In this document: in pieces, positions 17,312 through 26,527 of the stretch | Layout: each line of letters starts with the position of its first letter | Numbering within the stretch: the stretch's first letter is position 1 | Assembly: GCF_024494385.1 (NCBI RefSeq) | Contig: NZ_JAEVLT010000019.1 | Coordinates: 28,880-92,879, forward strand | DNA length: 64,000 nt | Direction of reading: 5' to 3' | Source of the DNA: Bacillus sp. EB600 | Lineage (GTDB): Bacteria > Bacillota > Bacilli > Bacillales > Cytobacillaceae | Translations under genes and position numbers: made by a program | Notes under the pieces: generated by a model | Told to the model about the DNA's origin: nothing | The model's database searches: none | What the model saw: only the letters and a program-made list of their open reading frames with translations

Positions 17312-18833
17312 TGTATAGTCTCGCCTCCTTTAATAACGAAATAAAGCGCTCTTCTGTAGCATAAGCCTCTACAGCGCTGTTCTTTAGATTTTCTATGGCT
17401 TCATTGATGGTAATCGGATCTTCCTCAGACACCTTTTCAACATAGCGTGGAATATTTAGGTTATAATCTTGTTTTCGGATTTCATCAAAAGAAACAACTT
17501 TGCAGAATCCTTCTACGTCTTTTTCTTCTGTTGCATACCGAAAAATCCTTTCAACGTGCTCGTCCAACAAGAAATTCTGCGCACGACCAGGTTTGTAAAT
17601 TTCAGATGCATCCACCATCATTACCTTATGGTGCATAGTAAGTGGTTTACTTTTTTTCAACACAAGGATACATGCAGCTAGAGAGGCCCCATAGAACAAA
17701 TTCCCCGCAAGGCCAATAATGCATTCTAGCATATTAGACTCAAGCAGTTTTTTCCGGATATCACCTTCTTTGCTGCCACGAAACAGTACTCCTTGCGGTA
17801 AAACAACTGCCATACGGCCAGTTTTTGCAGCCATGGAGCTGATCATGTGTTGTACCCAGGCATAGTCGCCATTGCTGGCATTTGGAACACCAAAAATGTT
17901 TCTCCCATACGGGTCACTAGTCCACATATCATCGCCCCAGTTTTTTAAAGAAAACGGCGGATTGGCTATAACACAGTCAAAGGTCTGCAAACGGTCATCC
18001 ATAATGAAGGCAGGGTTGCGCAATGTATCGCCACGCATAATTTTAAAATCATCTGCACCATGAAGAAATAGATTTATTCGAGCAATAGCTGAAGTGGATA
18101 AATTTTTCTCTTGGCCATAGAGTTTACCAAGAGTGAGGTTCTTTTCACCTATATGGTTTTTTGCTTCAATAAGCATCCCACCTGTACCACAGGCAGGGTC
18201 ATAGATAGTGTCTCCAGCCTTTGGGTCTAGCAACTTTACCAGTAGTTTTACAACTGCTCGAGGAGTATAAAACTCTCCAGCGCTGTCTTTTGTAATATCA
18301 GCGAACTTCTTAATGAGGTACTCATAGGCCTGTCCCATTACATCTGCGGAAAAAGAACGGTTATCTAAACTTAAAGAAGAAAAGTGCTCAATAAGGTCTT
18401 TTAATCGCTCATCATTTAATTTTTCTTTATTCGTCCACTTCGCCTCGTCAAAGTCATCAAAGATCCCAAAGAGTGTGTCAGGGTTAGCTTTTTGGATACC
18501 ACGCATTGCATATTGAATCGCCGCACCTGTGTTGAAGATTTTTTCACGGACATCGTTCCAATGGCACCCCTCCGGGATTACAAAGCGATGGTTTTCAGGG
18601 AAGTTTGCATATTCCTCATCTCCATCAGACTCCTCCAAAGCAATACGGGTTTCGTCATCATATACGTCAGATAAGCGTTTAAAAAACATCATTGGAAATA
18701 AATAGGTCTTGTACTCATCTGCGGCTACAGGGCCACGGAGGATGTTACAAGCCTGGTATAAATGATTAAACAGCTTGGTGCCGTCGTCGTTGATAAAATC
18801 AGGGTTGTCAATTTCTACTGCTTTATTAACCAT
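17304..18833 (-). CDS. hsdM: Type I methyltransferase subunit M (copy 2)
   Basis: A 509-aa second HsdM, first gene of the operon. It has the same domain order: N-terminal domain LYQACNILRGPVAADEYKTY, GEFYTPRAVV, SAM motif DPACGTGG (212-219), catalytic NPPFSLKNW (291-299). All key residues are intact. Start ATG 18833 has AAAGGATC upstream. A type I methylase is normally two identical M plus one S. Two intact, divergent M genes in one operon suggest an M1-M2-S heterotrimer or a partner for each half of the target, but one of them could also be a remnant of a replaced system. Confidence 0.93.
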   Translation of the reverse strand: MVNKAVEIDNPDFINDDGTKLFNHLYQACNILRGPVAADEYKTYLFPMMFFKRLSDVYDDETRIALEESDGDEEYANFPENHRFVIPEGCHWNDVREKIFNTGAAIQYAMRGIQKANPDTLFGIFDDFDEAKWTNKEKLNDERLKDLIEHFSSLSLDNRSFSADVMGQAYEYLIKKFADITKDSAGEFYTPRAVVKLLVKLLDPKAGDTIYDPACGTGGMLIEAKNHIGEKNLTLGKLYGQEKNLSTSAIARINLFLHGADDFKIMRGDTLRNPAFIMDDRLQTFDCVIANPPFSLKNWGDDMWTSDPYGRNIFGVPNASNGDYAWVQHMISSMAAKTGRMAVVLPQGVLFRGSKEGDIRKKLLESNMLECIIGLAGNLFYGASLAACILVLKKSKPLTMHHKVMMVDASEIYKPGRAQNFLLDEHVERIFRYATEEKDVEGFCKVVSFDEIRKQDYNLNIPRYVEKVSEEDPITINEAIENLKNSAVEAYATEERFISLLKEARLYNE

Positions 18834-19289
18834 AATTTCTGATCCTTTCGATTTATGTTACAAAAAAACAACTTGCTTGAATGTAACTTTTAAATTAAAA
18901 AAAGAAATAGTTTCATTTCTCCATTATAAAATTAAAAATATTATCACTTCTACTATTTACCGAATTATATATTAGTTCATCTATACTATAACAAAAAAAC
19001 ATATTACATGACTATATCCTCAATGATCTGAAGTTTTAAGTTATGGACATACCTCAAAAACTACAACTTGTTTATTTTAAAAAAACTCTTTTCACTAAAG
19101 GTTAATCTGAAAAAATTTATCTTTTGGGCAAGAAAGCCGAGAGAAGGGACAAATCAGTTAAGCTATTCCTTCAATGATGGATACTTTCTCTCATCTAGCC
19201 CTATAAAATCGATATTAATATATAACATTCTTTGTTTCATAAAACATGATATAATATTTTCATATTTTGGAAGAAAGGACGTTTAAATT
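18834..19289. other. Divergent intergenic region between hsd operon and PemK-like gene
   Basis: AT-rich control region. On the plus strand a TATAAT box lies at 19250-19255, within TGTTTCATAAAACA-like dyad sequence, and likely drives the PemK-like gene. A GTTACA...TGTAAC pair (18857-18887) sits just upstream of hsdM. No further gene seen. Confidence 0.5.
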
Positions 19290-20042
19290 TTGCCTATTAA
19301 CACGAAGAGACTGTTGCAGTTAAAAACAACCAATCCTACAAAGATAGTATCTCAAGAAAAAGATGTTGCTAACCAATTAAGATATACTTTAAACGATACT
19401 AGCTCAATACTAGATAATAACCTAGTTAAAGAGGTAGTACCTTTTATATTTTGGAATGATACTTGGAACAAGATAGGGTTTTTTGGTCTCTCAAAAAACC
19501 ATCCTGTTCGGGCAGTTTCAGGGAAAAGGTACTCAAGAGGAAGAAAGGTATTTGTGGATTTTGGGCTGAATGCTGGAAGAGAATCCTCTTTGCCACACCC
19601 AGCAATAGTAATACACAATTTTAAAGACCTTGTTCTTGTTGCACCTACAACTTCAGAGGACGATGGGTTACTAGATAAAGAGATTGAAAAAGTTATCATT
19701 TCTGTCCCTAAAGATGGTATCGTGTTTCCACAAGATACAATTATTGAACTTCATCAAATGCGATGTGTATCAAAGAATCGTATCATCAACGATTTAAATT
19801 GTAATGTTGATCAATACATAGTTCCAAATGACACAGTGGATGAATTGAACAAAAAGATGAAAACAACTGTTATTCCTTATGGAGCTAATTTAAAACAGGT
19901 AATTGAAGCAAAGCTTTGCTATCATTATGCTCCAGATATCTTTCACCAAAACATTCACTTAAATACAGTAATAGAACAGCTTCAAAAAGAAAATGAGAAA
20001 ATGAAAAAACAAATATTAGAGTTTCAGAGTATCAACAAATAA
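19290..20042 (+). CDS. PemK/MazF-family toxin-like protein, orphan
   Basis: A 250-aa protein with a MazF/PemK-type core at about residues 75-190: SRGRKVFVDFGLNAGRESSL, PHPAIVIHN, LVLVAPTTS and DTIIELHQMRCVSKNRI. In classical members this fold is an mRNA interferase. Here it carries about 70 extra N-terminal residues and a C-terminal coiled coil (IEQLQKENEKMKKQILEF). No antitoxin gene is adjacent. Start TTG 19290 is supported by GAAAGGACG upstream. Downstream are two hairpins (20059-20095, 20232-20262). Whether it is toxic, and whether its antitoxin is the extra domain or a distant gene, cannot be told. Its position in the defence island suggests an abortive-infection role, which is inference. 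Confidence 0.75.
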   Translation: MPINTKRLLQLKTTNPTKIVSQEKDVANQLRYTLNDTSSILDNNLVKEVVPFIFWNDTWNKIGFFGLSKNHPVRAVSGKRYSRGRKVFVDFGLNAGRESSLPHPAIVIHNFKDLVLVAPTTSEDDGLLDKEIEKVIISVPKDGIVFPQDTIIELHQMRCVSKNRIINDLNCNVDQYIVPNDTVDELNKKMKTTVIPYGANLKQVIEAKLCYHYAPDIFHQNIHLNTVIEQLQKENEKMKKQILEFQSINK

Positions 20043-20058
20043 GTACTCGAGAAAAAAC

Positions 20059-20095
20059 ATATACTTTATCAATAAATTGACAAAGTATATATTTT
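20059..20095 (+). terminator. Hairpin after the PemK-like gene
   Basis: Arms ATATACTTT and AAAGTATAT followed by ATTTTCC, 17 bases beyond the stop. AT-rich, moderate terminator. Confidence 0.45.
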
Positions 20096-20231
20096 CCTAT
20101 AAAATTCTTATAAAGAGTTAAAGTTAAAAACTACATTGCCCATCTGACATGTTAGATGTGGTCATTTCTAACTGACATGCGCCACGGTTTTACATACTTG
20201 TTCGAAAACTTTCTTGACCGTGTGCTGAATA

Positions 20232-20262
20232 AGAGCCTACCATATCATTTGGTAGGCTCTTT
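20232..20262. terminator. Strong terminator-like hairpin
   Basis: Perfect arms AGAGCCTACCA and TGGTAGGCTCT with a 7- to 9-base loop, followed by TTC. It lies about 190 bases after the PemK-like stop and may end its transcript or a small RNA before it. Confidence 0.6.
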
Positions 20263-20373
20263 CACTTTTTATATACTTGGCTCAGTTAAAAAAGTAAATT
20301 TTGATATATTTTTATTTACTGACTATAATGTCAACTACTATCTTCAATTTTGGGCAAAAACGCTCCTTATATA

Positions 20374-20520
20374 TTACTTTAGGGCTTCCGGCAGCTTATT
20401 CTTTTCAAGTTCATCCAGCGTAAATTATATCTTATTTCCCTCTTTTTCACAAAAAAGGATATCATTACACTGTTCAATTTCTTTTCGTAAATGGTCTCGC
20501 AAACAGGGTTGTTCCGTGAC
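20374..20520 (-). pseudogene. Short gene remnant with in-frame stop
   Basis: One frame reads VTEQPCLRDHLRKEIEQCND and ILFCEKEGNKI, then TAA, then FTLDELEKNKLPEALK and a second stop. The composition is coding-like (charged, helical) but there is no start and a nonsense codon interrupts it. Origin not recognised. Confidence 0.3.
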
Positions 20521-20530
20521 TATTTAGAAA

Positions 20531-21916
20531 TTATTTTCTTTTTTTCTTTGTAGTATCGCCATAATAAACTTCTTTAATGTCTTTTTCTTTCTTAACAAGA
20601 TTTCTATATTCCCATTCTGAAAAAGTATTGTTATTTTTTATTATTACTGTTTGTAGTTCCTGATGTTTATTTAAATAAATGTGATGTTTGTTGCTCTCAA
20701 TAAATTTTTCTAATTCAAACCTAATAAATATTTTTTTGCTAGAATATTCAATGTCCATACGATTATTTTTCATATCAATCTTAACTATCTTCATGCCTAC
20801 ATGACTTAACATTTTTTTCAATTCATCAATTAGTTTATCCCTATCTTTGTTTCTATAACATCGAGAATTAGTCAATAAGAATTCAATATCAAATTCATTT
20901 TTTTCTCCAAAGGCAAATTTACCATATTTATTTGTAAAAACCCTATTTGTAATCTCTAGATAAATGTTTAAAAAAGGATAAACTGAAATTACAAACCCAT
21001 TATTAGTAACATGTTCGACTTTCATGATATTATTATCAATATTTTTGTTGTATTCGTTTGCTATCATTTTCAAAAATTTCGGCTCATTTATTTCATATGC
21101 TATTTCAGATGTGATGAAACCATTACCACTTTGTTTAATCACTTCTCTAATTCTCGCATATTCATTTGCTTTATTAAATTTTAACCAGCTGTCAATTTCT
21201 CTTGTCATCACAAAGGTTCGATTTTTGTTTCTATCTACATATTTTAGGATTTTTTCTTTAAATTCATTTTGCTTTAGAAACATTGTTTTTAATATGTGTA
21301 CTTCCTTTTCATTTTGGCTTTTACTTAATATCGATTTGAACAATTTTTCCGCTTTTTTTCCTAAATTTATGTAGGGCATTTCAATTCTATTTGGAAGAAC
21401 AATATCTATTTCACCTAAAAATTTATTCCAGTTTTCAATTCTACTTTTAGCATCGGGTATAGTTTCTAACAGTTTCAATAGACGACGATTCTTTATTTGA
21501 TCAGAGACTAAGTTTCTTTTATCCTTATGAGCAATTTCACCAATTGCACCAAATTCTTCAATACAATCACTACCGACATTTATAACATTTTTTGTAATTT
21601 TATTTTTTATATAGTGAATATATCGATTCTTTGTTCCACATAGCTGGCATTTTACCCATTTTTCTTCATTAGGACCTAGATCAAGAGTTAAACGGTTGTT
21701 TGTAGCTAGTGTGGTGCCCCATTCCTCAATAGAATTATTTAATAAATCTGAACGCATTTCATTTAAAATTTGTTTCTGTGTAACATTTAAGTCACTATAA
21801 CTAAGATTTTTATTATTCTTTAATAATTCCATAAGCCAAGGAAGATTACTTCTTTTAAGTGTTTCACTAAATAACAATTTATTTATCTCTTTTTTTGTAA
21901 AAACTTTTTTACCCAA
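20531..21916 (-). CDS. Uncharacterised protein with a Cys-rich zinc-like motif
   Basis: A lysine- and asparagine-rich protein of about 461 aa, not recognised. An N-terminal helical part is followed by a possible metal site CQLCGTKNRYIHYIKN ... NVGSDCIEEFG (C-x2-C, then G-S-x-C about 25 residues on), a pattern seen in some nucleic-acid-binding proteins of phages and plasmids. The remainder is mixed alpha/beta with no catalytic motif I can name. Start: TTG 21916 is preferred because GAGGGGGG lies 8 bases before it. An ATG at 21943 has no good ribosome site and would add MKFNEGGRF. It reads in the same direction as the helicase upstream, with about 475 bases between, so a functional pair is only a suggestion. 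Confidence 0.55.
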   Translation of the reverse strand: MGKKVFTKKEINKLLFSETLKRSNLPWLMELLKNNKNLSYSDLNVTQKQILNEMRSDLLNNSIEEWGTTLATNNRLTLDLGPNEEKWVKCQLCGTKNRYIHYIKNKITKNVINVGSDCIEEFGAIGEIAHKDKRNLVSDQIKNRRLLKLLETIPDAKSRIENWNKFLGEIDIVLPNRIEMPYINLGKKAEKLFKSILSKSQNEKEVHILKTMFLKQNEFKEKILKYVDRNKNRTFVMTREIDSWLKFNKANEYARIREVIKQSGNGFITSEIAYEINEPKFLKMIANEYNKNIDNNIMKVEHVTNNGFVISVYPFLNIYLEITNRVFTNKYGKFAFGEKNEFDIEFLLTNSRCYRNKDRDKLIDELKKMLSHVGMKIVKIDMKNNRMDIEYSSKKIFIRFELEKFIESNKHHIYLNKHQELQTVIIKNNNTFSEWEYRNLVKKEKDIKEVYYGDTTKKKRK

Positions 21917-22302
21917 AAATCTTCCCCCCTCATTAAACTTCATCCATCTTGTCTTCAGCGGTAACTTTCTTTACTTCACTGAAACTCAGATTGGCCTAGT
22001 AAGCTAACCTTCCATCTTAGACCACAATAGTAATTCTTCCTTTTTGTTCCATTATATCATTCACATAGTACTAGGATTGACTTAAAATAAAGAACTTTAG
22101 TGTCCTTTCTCGTGAAGTTTATTGAATAATGGAAAAGAAAGCAACTCAAGAACCGTATTCATGAATGATACGATAAAAACAGAGTAGAGATAATCCGCCC
22201 AACAATTTGACATTTTGGTATTGTATGGTTAAAGGATTTTTAGGTAAAACCTAAATCGAATTCGGGCAGGGAATACCTAAAAATAAACAAAAAGTCCGAA
22301 CT

Positions 22303-22334
22303 AAAAAAAGGTGAACCTATTACTAGATCACCTT
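22303..22334 (-). terminator. Terminator of the helicase gene
   Basis: On the minus strand, AAGGTGA ... TCACCTT followed by T residues, about 60 bases past the helicase stop. Confidence 0.7.
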
Positions 22335-22391
22335 CTCTATTTGCTTCAAATGAAACATATATTTTAGCTATAATGCATTCTCTTTGCAATA

Positions 22392-24941
22392 TTATTCTTT
22401 AACTCTCTTAATAGGCCTATTAGGAAGAGACTCATATATAGCATGATATGTAAGTCCCACCTCTTCTAAATTTCTACTTAATTTAGCTACAAATGTTGCA
22501 CTCTCAGTTTCACGATAAGTATCAAGCAGTAATGCACGGATTCGAGAAGCCAACTTTGCAATTTCATTTGGCATCCAAATATGCATAATATCGCCTGGAC
22601 TAGCTGCTGGATTAGCAGGAACATCTGGTCCAATAATCATTAGCTTGTTAAGCCGATGGGATTCTGGAAACTCTTCACTATACCAAACTTTATGATTGTG
22701 AGATTGTCCAATATCTTTTTTGGAGTATTGTGAAGTATCTCTTTTGTCTTCTTTGCTTTCGAGAAGAATGTCAACTTCCAGAGAAGACCAAAACACATCT
22801 GGCCCACGTCCTATTCCTGAAAGTTGATCAGGGCGACTAGCTTCAAACCCTAAATAACGACCGAGCCAATAAAGAGCTTCTTCGTATTGATTTGATGAAT
22901 TCTTTTCAGAAAAAAGTGCTGCGAAACGCCCGTCCATCTCACTAAATGATCCATAATTAAAATCACCTCGTTCACTAAGTACTTTAGCAATACGATCAGC
23001 TTGTGTCTCACCACTAATCAATATTGGCAAAGAAGGTGTTGACTGCTGTTGATAACTAATTCGTCCAAGTGCTCGATATGCATTCCCAGATCTATTGAAA
23101 AACCGTTCTGCTGCAGAATTATTACCACTAAGTAGATAAACGTATCCAATCCAGTGAGCATGCCATGCTGCTTGCGCTTTGTCATTCTGAAAAAGCTCTT
23201 CAAGAGTTGGTTCTAAGGCATGAATAGCTCTGTTGTAATTACGATCCCATAAGTGTTTAAGGAAATGACGTTCCGCAAAGGCTACCCTTGTTTGTAAAGT
23301 CTCCCCTTGATATTCCTCTTCATTTGTTACACCTTCAGAGGTGGCTGAAAACGGTTGAACACGTGCTTTGTGTATGGATGTCCATCCTTCATTACGAGGG
23401 ACAGACAACACTGTTGAAACCAAACCTGCAAGATCTTCAATGGATGTTAAATCCTTGGTCAAATCCTCTCCAAGCTTAAGTTGTGCTTTAGTGAAAGGAG
23501 GGAGCGCATTACGATTAGCTCTTCGTGTAATCCAATCTCCTATGTCATCTCCAAGTAAAAAAACAGCACCGTAGTCATCATTTCCACGAGAAATTCTACC
23601 CATTGATTGTACCAGCCGAGAAGCTACTGTACCTTGTAAAAATTTATTATCCCCTAAATTATTCCACAGGAATTTCTCCATTAGCCCTGTTCCAGAAGGA
23701 AGCCCATCAATAACTAATAAACGACAGGTATCACCAGGAAAGTCCATCCCTTCAAAACGTGCTGGCGCAACTAACATGCCAGATGATGCGCGTTTGAATT
23801 CCTCAACTTTATCTGAAAAGTCGTTCGTTGAAAACTGCATCTCATGCTCTCTCCATCTGCGAGCTCGATAATCGCTTTTGGGAATAACTAATATTTTCTG
23901 TTCACGGCTTAGTTGAACAATATAATTAAAAATTTCATCTTTTATTTTTGGATTCATATACGACGCAACTATTAATCGTTCGGACTCACCAGCACTTGTT
24001 TTAGGGTCTACATGAGCGTCTGGTGAAAAACCGAACGTACGAACAAATTCAGGCTCATCTTGTACAGTAGCTGATAAGAATATTTTTCTAATATTATGAG
24101 ACATAAAAGGCAGTTCGTGCACAGGAGGCAAAAAAGTCGAAAATTCAATCGTATCGCCGGTTATAAACACAGAGCAAAGATCAAGATTATCCCGTAAATG
24201 TTCCCATGTAAACAAAGTATTTCTATTAGATGAAACACCTTCAGTGGTTAATGCCTCTATAACTCTTCCCACTATGTTATGCCATACGAAAAGAGGAATG
24301 AATATAACTGAAGGATCATCCTTGAATGTTACCACTTGATCAAATTCTTGAGTGCGAAAAATCGATTCAAAATAAGGACGGACTTGTCCAACAACCGTTG
24401 CATATGTACTTGGAAATTCGTTCTCTGTAATTCGTAATGTAAAGTTATCTCTAACAATATGTGAAGCCACATGAGCATCGTCAAATATAATGCCTTGAAC
24501 GTCATCACGAAAGCGACGGTTTTTACCGTTAAATAGAGTCTGATAGTTTGTTAAACACTGCACCTGACCGAGATTGAATTCACGTTCATTTTGCATAACC
24601 CCATTAAAGTAGGTTGCAACCTTTAATCCTAATTTTTCAGCAGCGGCCGCAGTCTGCTTAATTAACTGATTTGACCCACACAAGTAAAAAATACGACCTT
24701 CTGACTCATTAGCCATGGACTGGCCTTTTAAAAGCCCAATTACTGTTTTGCCCCCTCCGGTGTTTAAGTTAACCACTACATTTGTCTTGTCACTATTTGA
24801 AGACAAACCTTCTAACGCCAAGTACTGACCCCTCCACAAATCGTTAACTTGTCCTTTTGGAAGGCTATCATATAATTTAATCGGATCGACTTCCCTAGGT
24901 TTCGTTGTTTGATTTAGGAATTTACTAAAGTCAAATGTCAT
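22392..24941 (-). CDS. Large SF2 DEAD/DEAH helicase, possible defence protein
   Basis: A 849-aa SF2 helicase: Walker A NTGGGKT (60-66), DDAH motif II (154-157), LSAT motif III (289-292), a second RecA-like domain with VAPARFEGMDFPGD and QSMGRISRG motif VI (445-453). The order and FEGMDFPG-type motif recall the XPD/DinG or Rad3-like arrangement, though no iron-sulfur cysteine cluster is evident. After about residue 520 comes an unusual region with a TPR-like stretch (YLLSGNNSAAERFFNRSGNAY), then LGRYLGFEASRPD and an end of unknown fold that includes DVFWSSLEVDILLESKEDKR, which looks nuclease-like or substrate-binding (unproven). Start ATG 24941 follows GAGGTG. Such standalone helicases often sit in defence islands (for comparison the helicase of Hachiman-type systems), but I see no matching partner gene. 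Confidence 0.75.
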   Translation of the reverse strand: MTFDFSKFLNQTTKPREVDPIKLYDSLPKGQVNDLWRGQYLALEGLSSNSDKTNVVVNLNTGGGKTVIGLLKGQSMANESEGRIFYLCGSNQLIKQTAAAAEKLGLKVATYFNGVMQNEREFNLGQVQCLTNYQTLFNGKNRRFRDDVQGIIFDDAHVASHIVRDNFTLRITENEFPSTYATVVGQVRPYFESIFRTQEFDQVVTFKDDPSVIFIPLFVWHNIVGRVIEALTTEGVSSNRNTLFTWEHLRDNLDLCSVFITGDTIEFSTFLPPVHELPFMSHNIRKIFLSATVQDEPEFVRTFGFSPDAHVDPKTSAGESERLIVASYMNPKIKDEIFNYIVQLSREQKILVIPKSDYRARRWREHEMQFSTNDFSDKVEEFKRASSGMLVAPARFEGMDFPGDTCRLLVIDGLPSGTGLMEKFLWNNLGDNKFLQGTVASRLVQSMGRISRGNDDYGAVFLLGDDIGDWITRRANRNALPPFTKAQLKLGEDLTKDLTSIEDLAGLVSTVLSVPRNEGWTSIHKARVQPFSATSEGVTNEEEYQGETLQTRVAFAERHFLKHLWDRNYNRAIHALEPTLEELFQNDKAQAAWHAHWIGYVYLLSGNNSAAERFFNRSGNAYRALGRISYQQQSTPSLPILISGETQADRIAKVLSERGDFNYGSFSEMDGRFAALFSEKNSSNQYEEALYWLGRYLGFEASRPDQLSGIGRGPDVFWSSLEVDILLESKEDKRDTSQYSKKDIGQSHNHKVWYSEEFPESHRLNKLMIIGPDVPANPAASPGDIMHIWMPNEIAKLASRIRALLLDTYRETESATFVAKLSRNLEEVGLTYHAIYESLPNRPIKRVKE

Positions 24942-25224
24942 AATATACACCTCAATTCATCTAAATAACATCTCTAACAGTCAATTAAGTCATTCTAATG
25001 AAGTAGTATACATAAACAGATCTTAATAATAATAATATACTTTCTTTTCACAAAAAACTTAAGAATGAAGTTATATATTTCCTAATAAAGTGTGATTTTT
25101 ACTATGAAATAATTTCTTTCATATTCGTTAATAAGTTTATAAACAGGACTCTCCCGCAAACATAAGCTTAATAATAAGAAGAGTTTTATTTAAAATCAAC
25201 CAAATTTATTCTCATAAGTCTTTT

Positions 25225-25336
25225 CAACATAATGTCAACTATGTTGAGTTTTCGTGCTGTTGATGGTATGATTTAGGTATATTTTTCAACATAGTTTATA
25301 AGGGAACTACTAAAATAGAATTCTACATAGTTTATA
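25225..25336 (+). other. TnpI-type internal resolution site (recombination core plus accessory repeats)
   Basis: Immediately upstream of the recombinase: inverted arms CAACATA (25225-25231) and TATGTTG (25240-25246) around an 8-base core, then two direct repeats CAACATAGTTTATA (25287-25300) and TACATAGTTTATA (25324-25336). An inverted core with two accessory direct repeats, next to a tyrosine recombinase, is the organisation of the Tn4430 TnpI resolution site. The repeats overlap the region where the gene's own promoter must lie, so the enzyme may autoregulate. Confidence 0.75.
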
Positions 25337-25351
25337 GGGAGTGGCAAAAGG

Positions 25352-26203
25352 ATGGATTCCTTTATTCAATATCTCCAAAAGGATGGAAAAAGTGAAAATA
25401 CAATCAAAGGATACGTTCAATCAGTTTCCGGATTTCTAAAATGGTTTGATCAATCAAAAGGAGTCGAATTTCAGAGGTTACATCATGAAAACATAAGAGA
25501 ATATCTTTCGTTCCTAAAAACAATAAAAAATTCAAAACCCAAAACGATTAATACCAAAATCAACGCCCTAGTCAAGTTCAATGAATTCCTGATTGAATCC
25601 AACATGCAGGAGGACATGGTTCTAACGAAAAAAGATTTTGTAAAAGTTCAGCAGCAGTATGCTTCACTGGCCAAAGTGGAGTATAAAGATGTTGAGAAGT
25701 TTCGCCAGATGGTACTTGATAGTGGGAATAAACGAAATTATGCCCTTGTGACCCTTCTTGCTTATGCCGGATTACGGATCTCTGAAGCTCTTAACCTCAA
25801 ATTGGATGATTTTAATATTACGTCTCGTGAGATTCTTGTAAAAAACGGAAAAGGTAGTAAATCAAGAACAGTATTTATGAATGATAAAGTAAAAGCAGCT
25901 CTTCAATCCTGGTTAAAGGAACGTGAAAAAGAAGGCATTGAAAATGAACAGCTCTTTGTAAGCAATCGAAATAAACAAATGGATAGAACAACGGTTAATA
26001 AACTCTTTAAAGAATACGCTGAAAAGCTTCGGAAAGATATTACTCCACATGATTTACGGCATTTCTTTTGTTCTCATGCAATTAATAAAGGCATGAGCGT
26101 TCACGAAGTGGCTAACCAGGCAGGACATTCCAATATTCATACGACTTTGCTTTATACCAACCCCAGTAAAGACGACTTAATTAATAAAATGAATCAATTA
26201 TAG
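25352..26203 (+). CDS. TnpI-like tyrosine recombinase (resolvase)
   Basis: A 283-aa tyrosine recombinase of about the length of Tn4430 TnpI. Core-binding domain about 1-100; catalytic residues Arg142 (AYAGLRISEALNL), Lys in GKGSKSR, His233-x2-Arg236 (HDLRHFF), His259 (AGHSN) and Tyr268 (LLYTNP). Start ATG 25352 follows AGGGAG. A TnpI-type site with inverted core and accessory repeats lies directly upstream. There is no Tn3-family transposase beside it, so the likely role is plasmid dimer resolution rather than transposon cointegrate resolution. A small acidic protein follows 17 bases after the stop. Confidence 0.9.
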   Translation: MDSFIQYLQKDGKSENTIKGYVQSVSGFLKWFDQSKGVEFQRLHHENIREYLSFLKTIKNSKPKTINTKINALVKFNEFLIESNMQEDMVLTKKDFVKVQQQYASLAKVEYKDVEKFRQMVLDSGNKRNYALVTLLAYAGLRISEALNLKLDDFNITSREILVKNGKGSKSRTVFMNDKVKAALQSWLKEREKEGIENEQLFVSNRNKQMDRTTVNKLFKEYAEKLRKDITPHDLRHFFCSHAINKGMSVHEVANQAGHSNIHTTLLYTNPSKDDLINKMNQL

Positions 26204-26220
26204 GGAGGAAAGGAAGGAAA

Positions 26221-26499
26221 TTGAAATTTGATTTAGAAAAATTTACAGTTGATGAATTTTCCGATGGTACCAAATTACATGAATGGATTTCTAAAAATTA
26301 TTTTACCGAAGATGCAGAACTACCAGGTCTTTTAAAAATCCCCGTTATGGATTGGGATGATGAATTAAATGATTATGTGTTGATTGAAGGATTTGAATGG
26401 TTAGAAGAGGATATAGGTCACAATACGGAAATTTGGGTATGCTGGGATGAAGATGATGGGAAAATGCTCGACTGGTGGATAACAGGTGACAATTGTTAG
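26221..26499 (+). CDS. Small, very acidic protein, unrecognised
   Basis: A 92-aa protein with 26 Asp/Glu, 6 Lys and no Arg (net about -20) and seven Trp. It contains DWDDELNDY and VCWDEDDGKMLDWW. Start TTG 26221 is preceded by GGGAGGAAAGGAAGG, a strong ribosome site, 17 bases after the recombinase stop, so the pair is probably one operon. Strongly acidic small plasmid proteins include DNA mimics such as Ocr and ArdA, but the sequence is not recognisably one of them. Function unknown. Confidence 0.6.
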   Translation: MKFDLEKFTVDEFSDGTKLHEWISKNYFTEDAELPGLLKIPVMDWDDELNDYVLIEGFEWLEEDIGHNTEIWVCWDEDDGKMLDWWITGDNC

Positions 26500-26527
26500 G
26501 ATTTATTTATATATTTTTGCTTTAATG

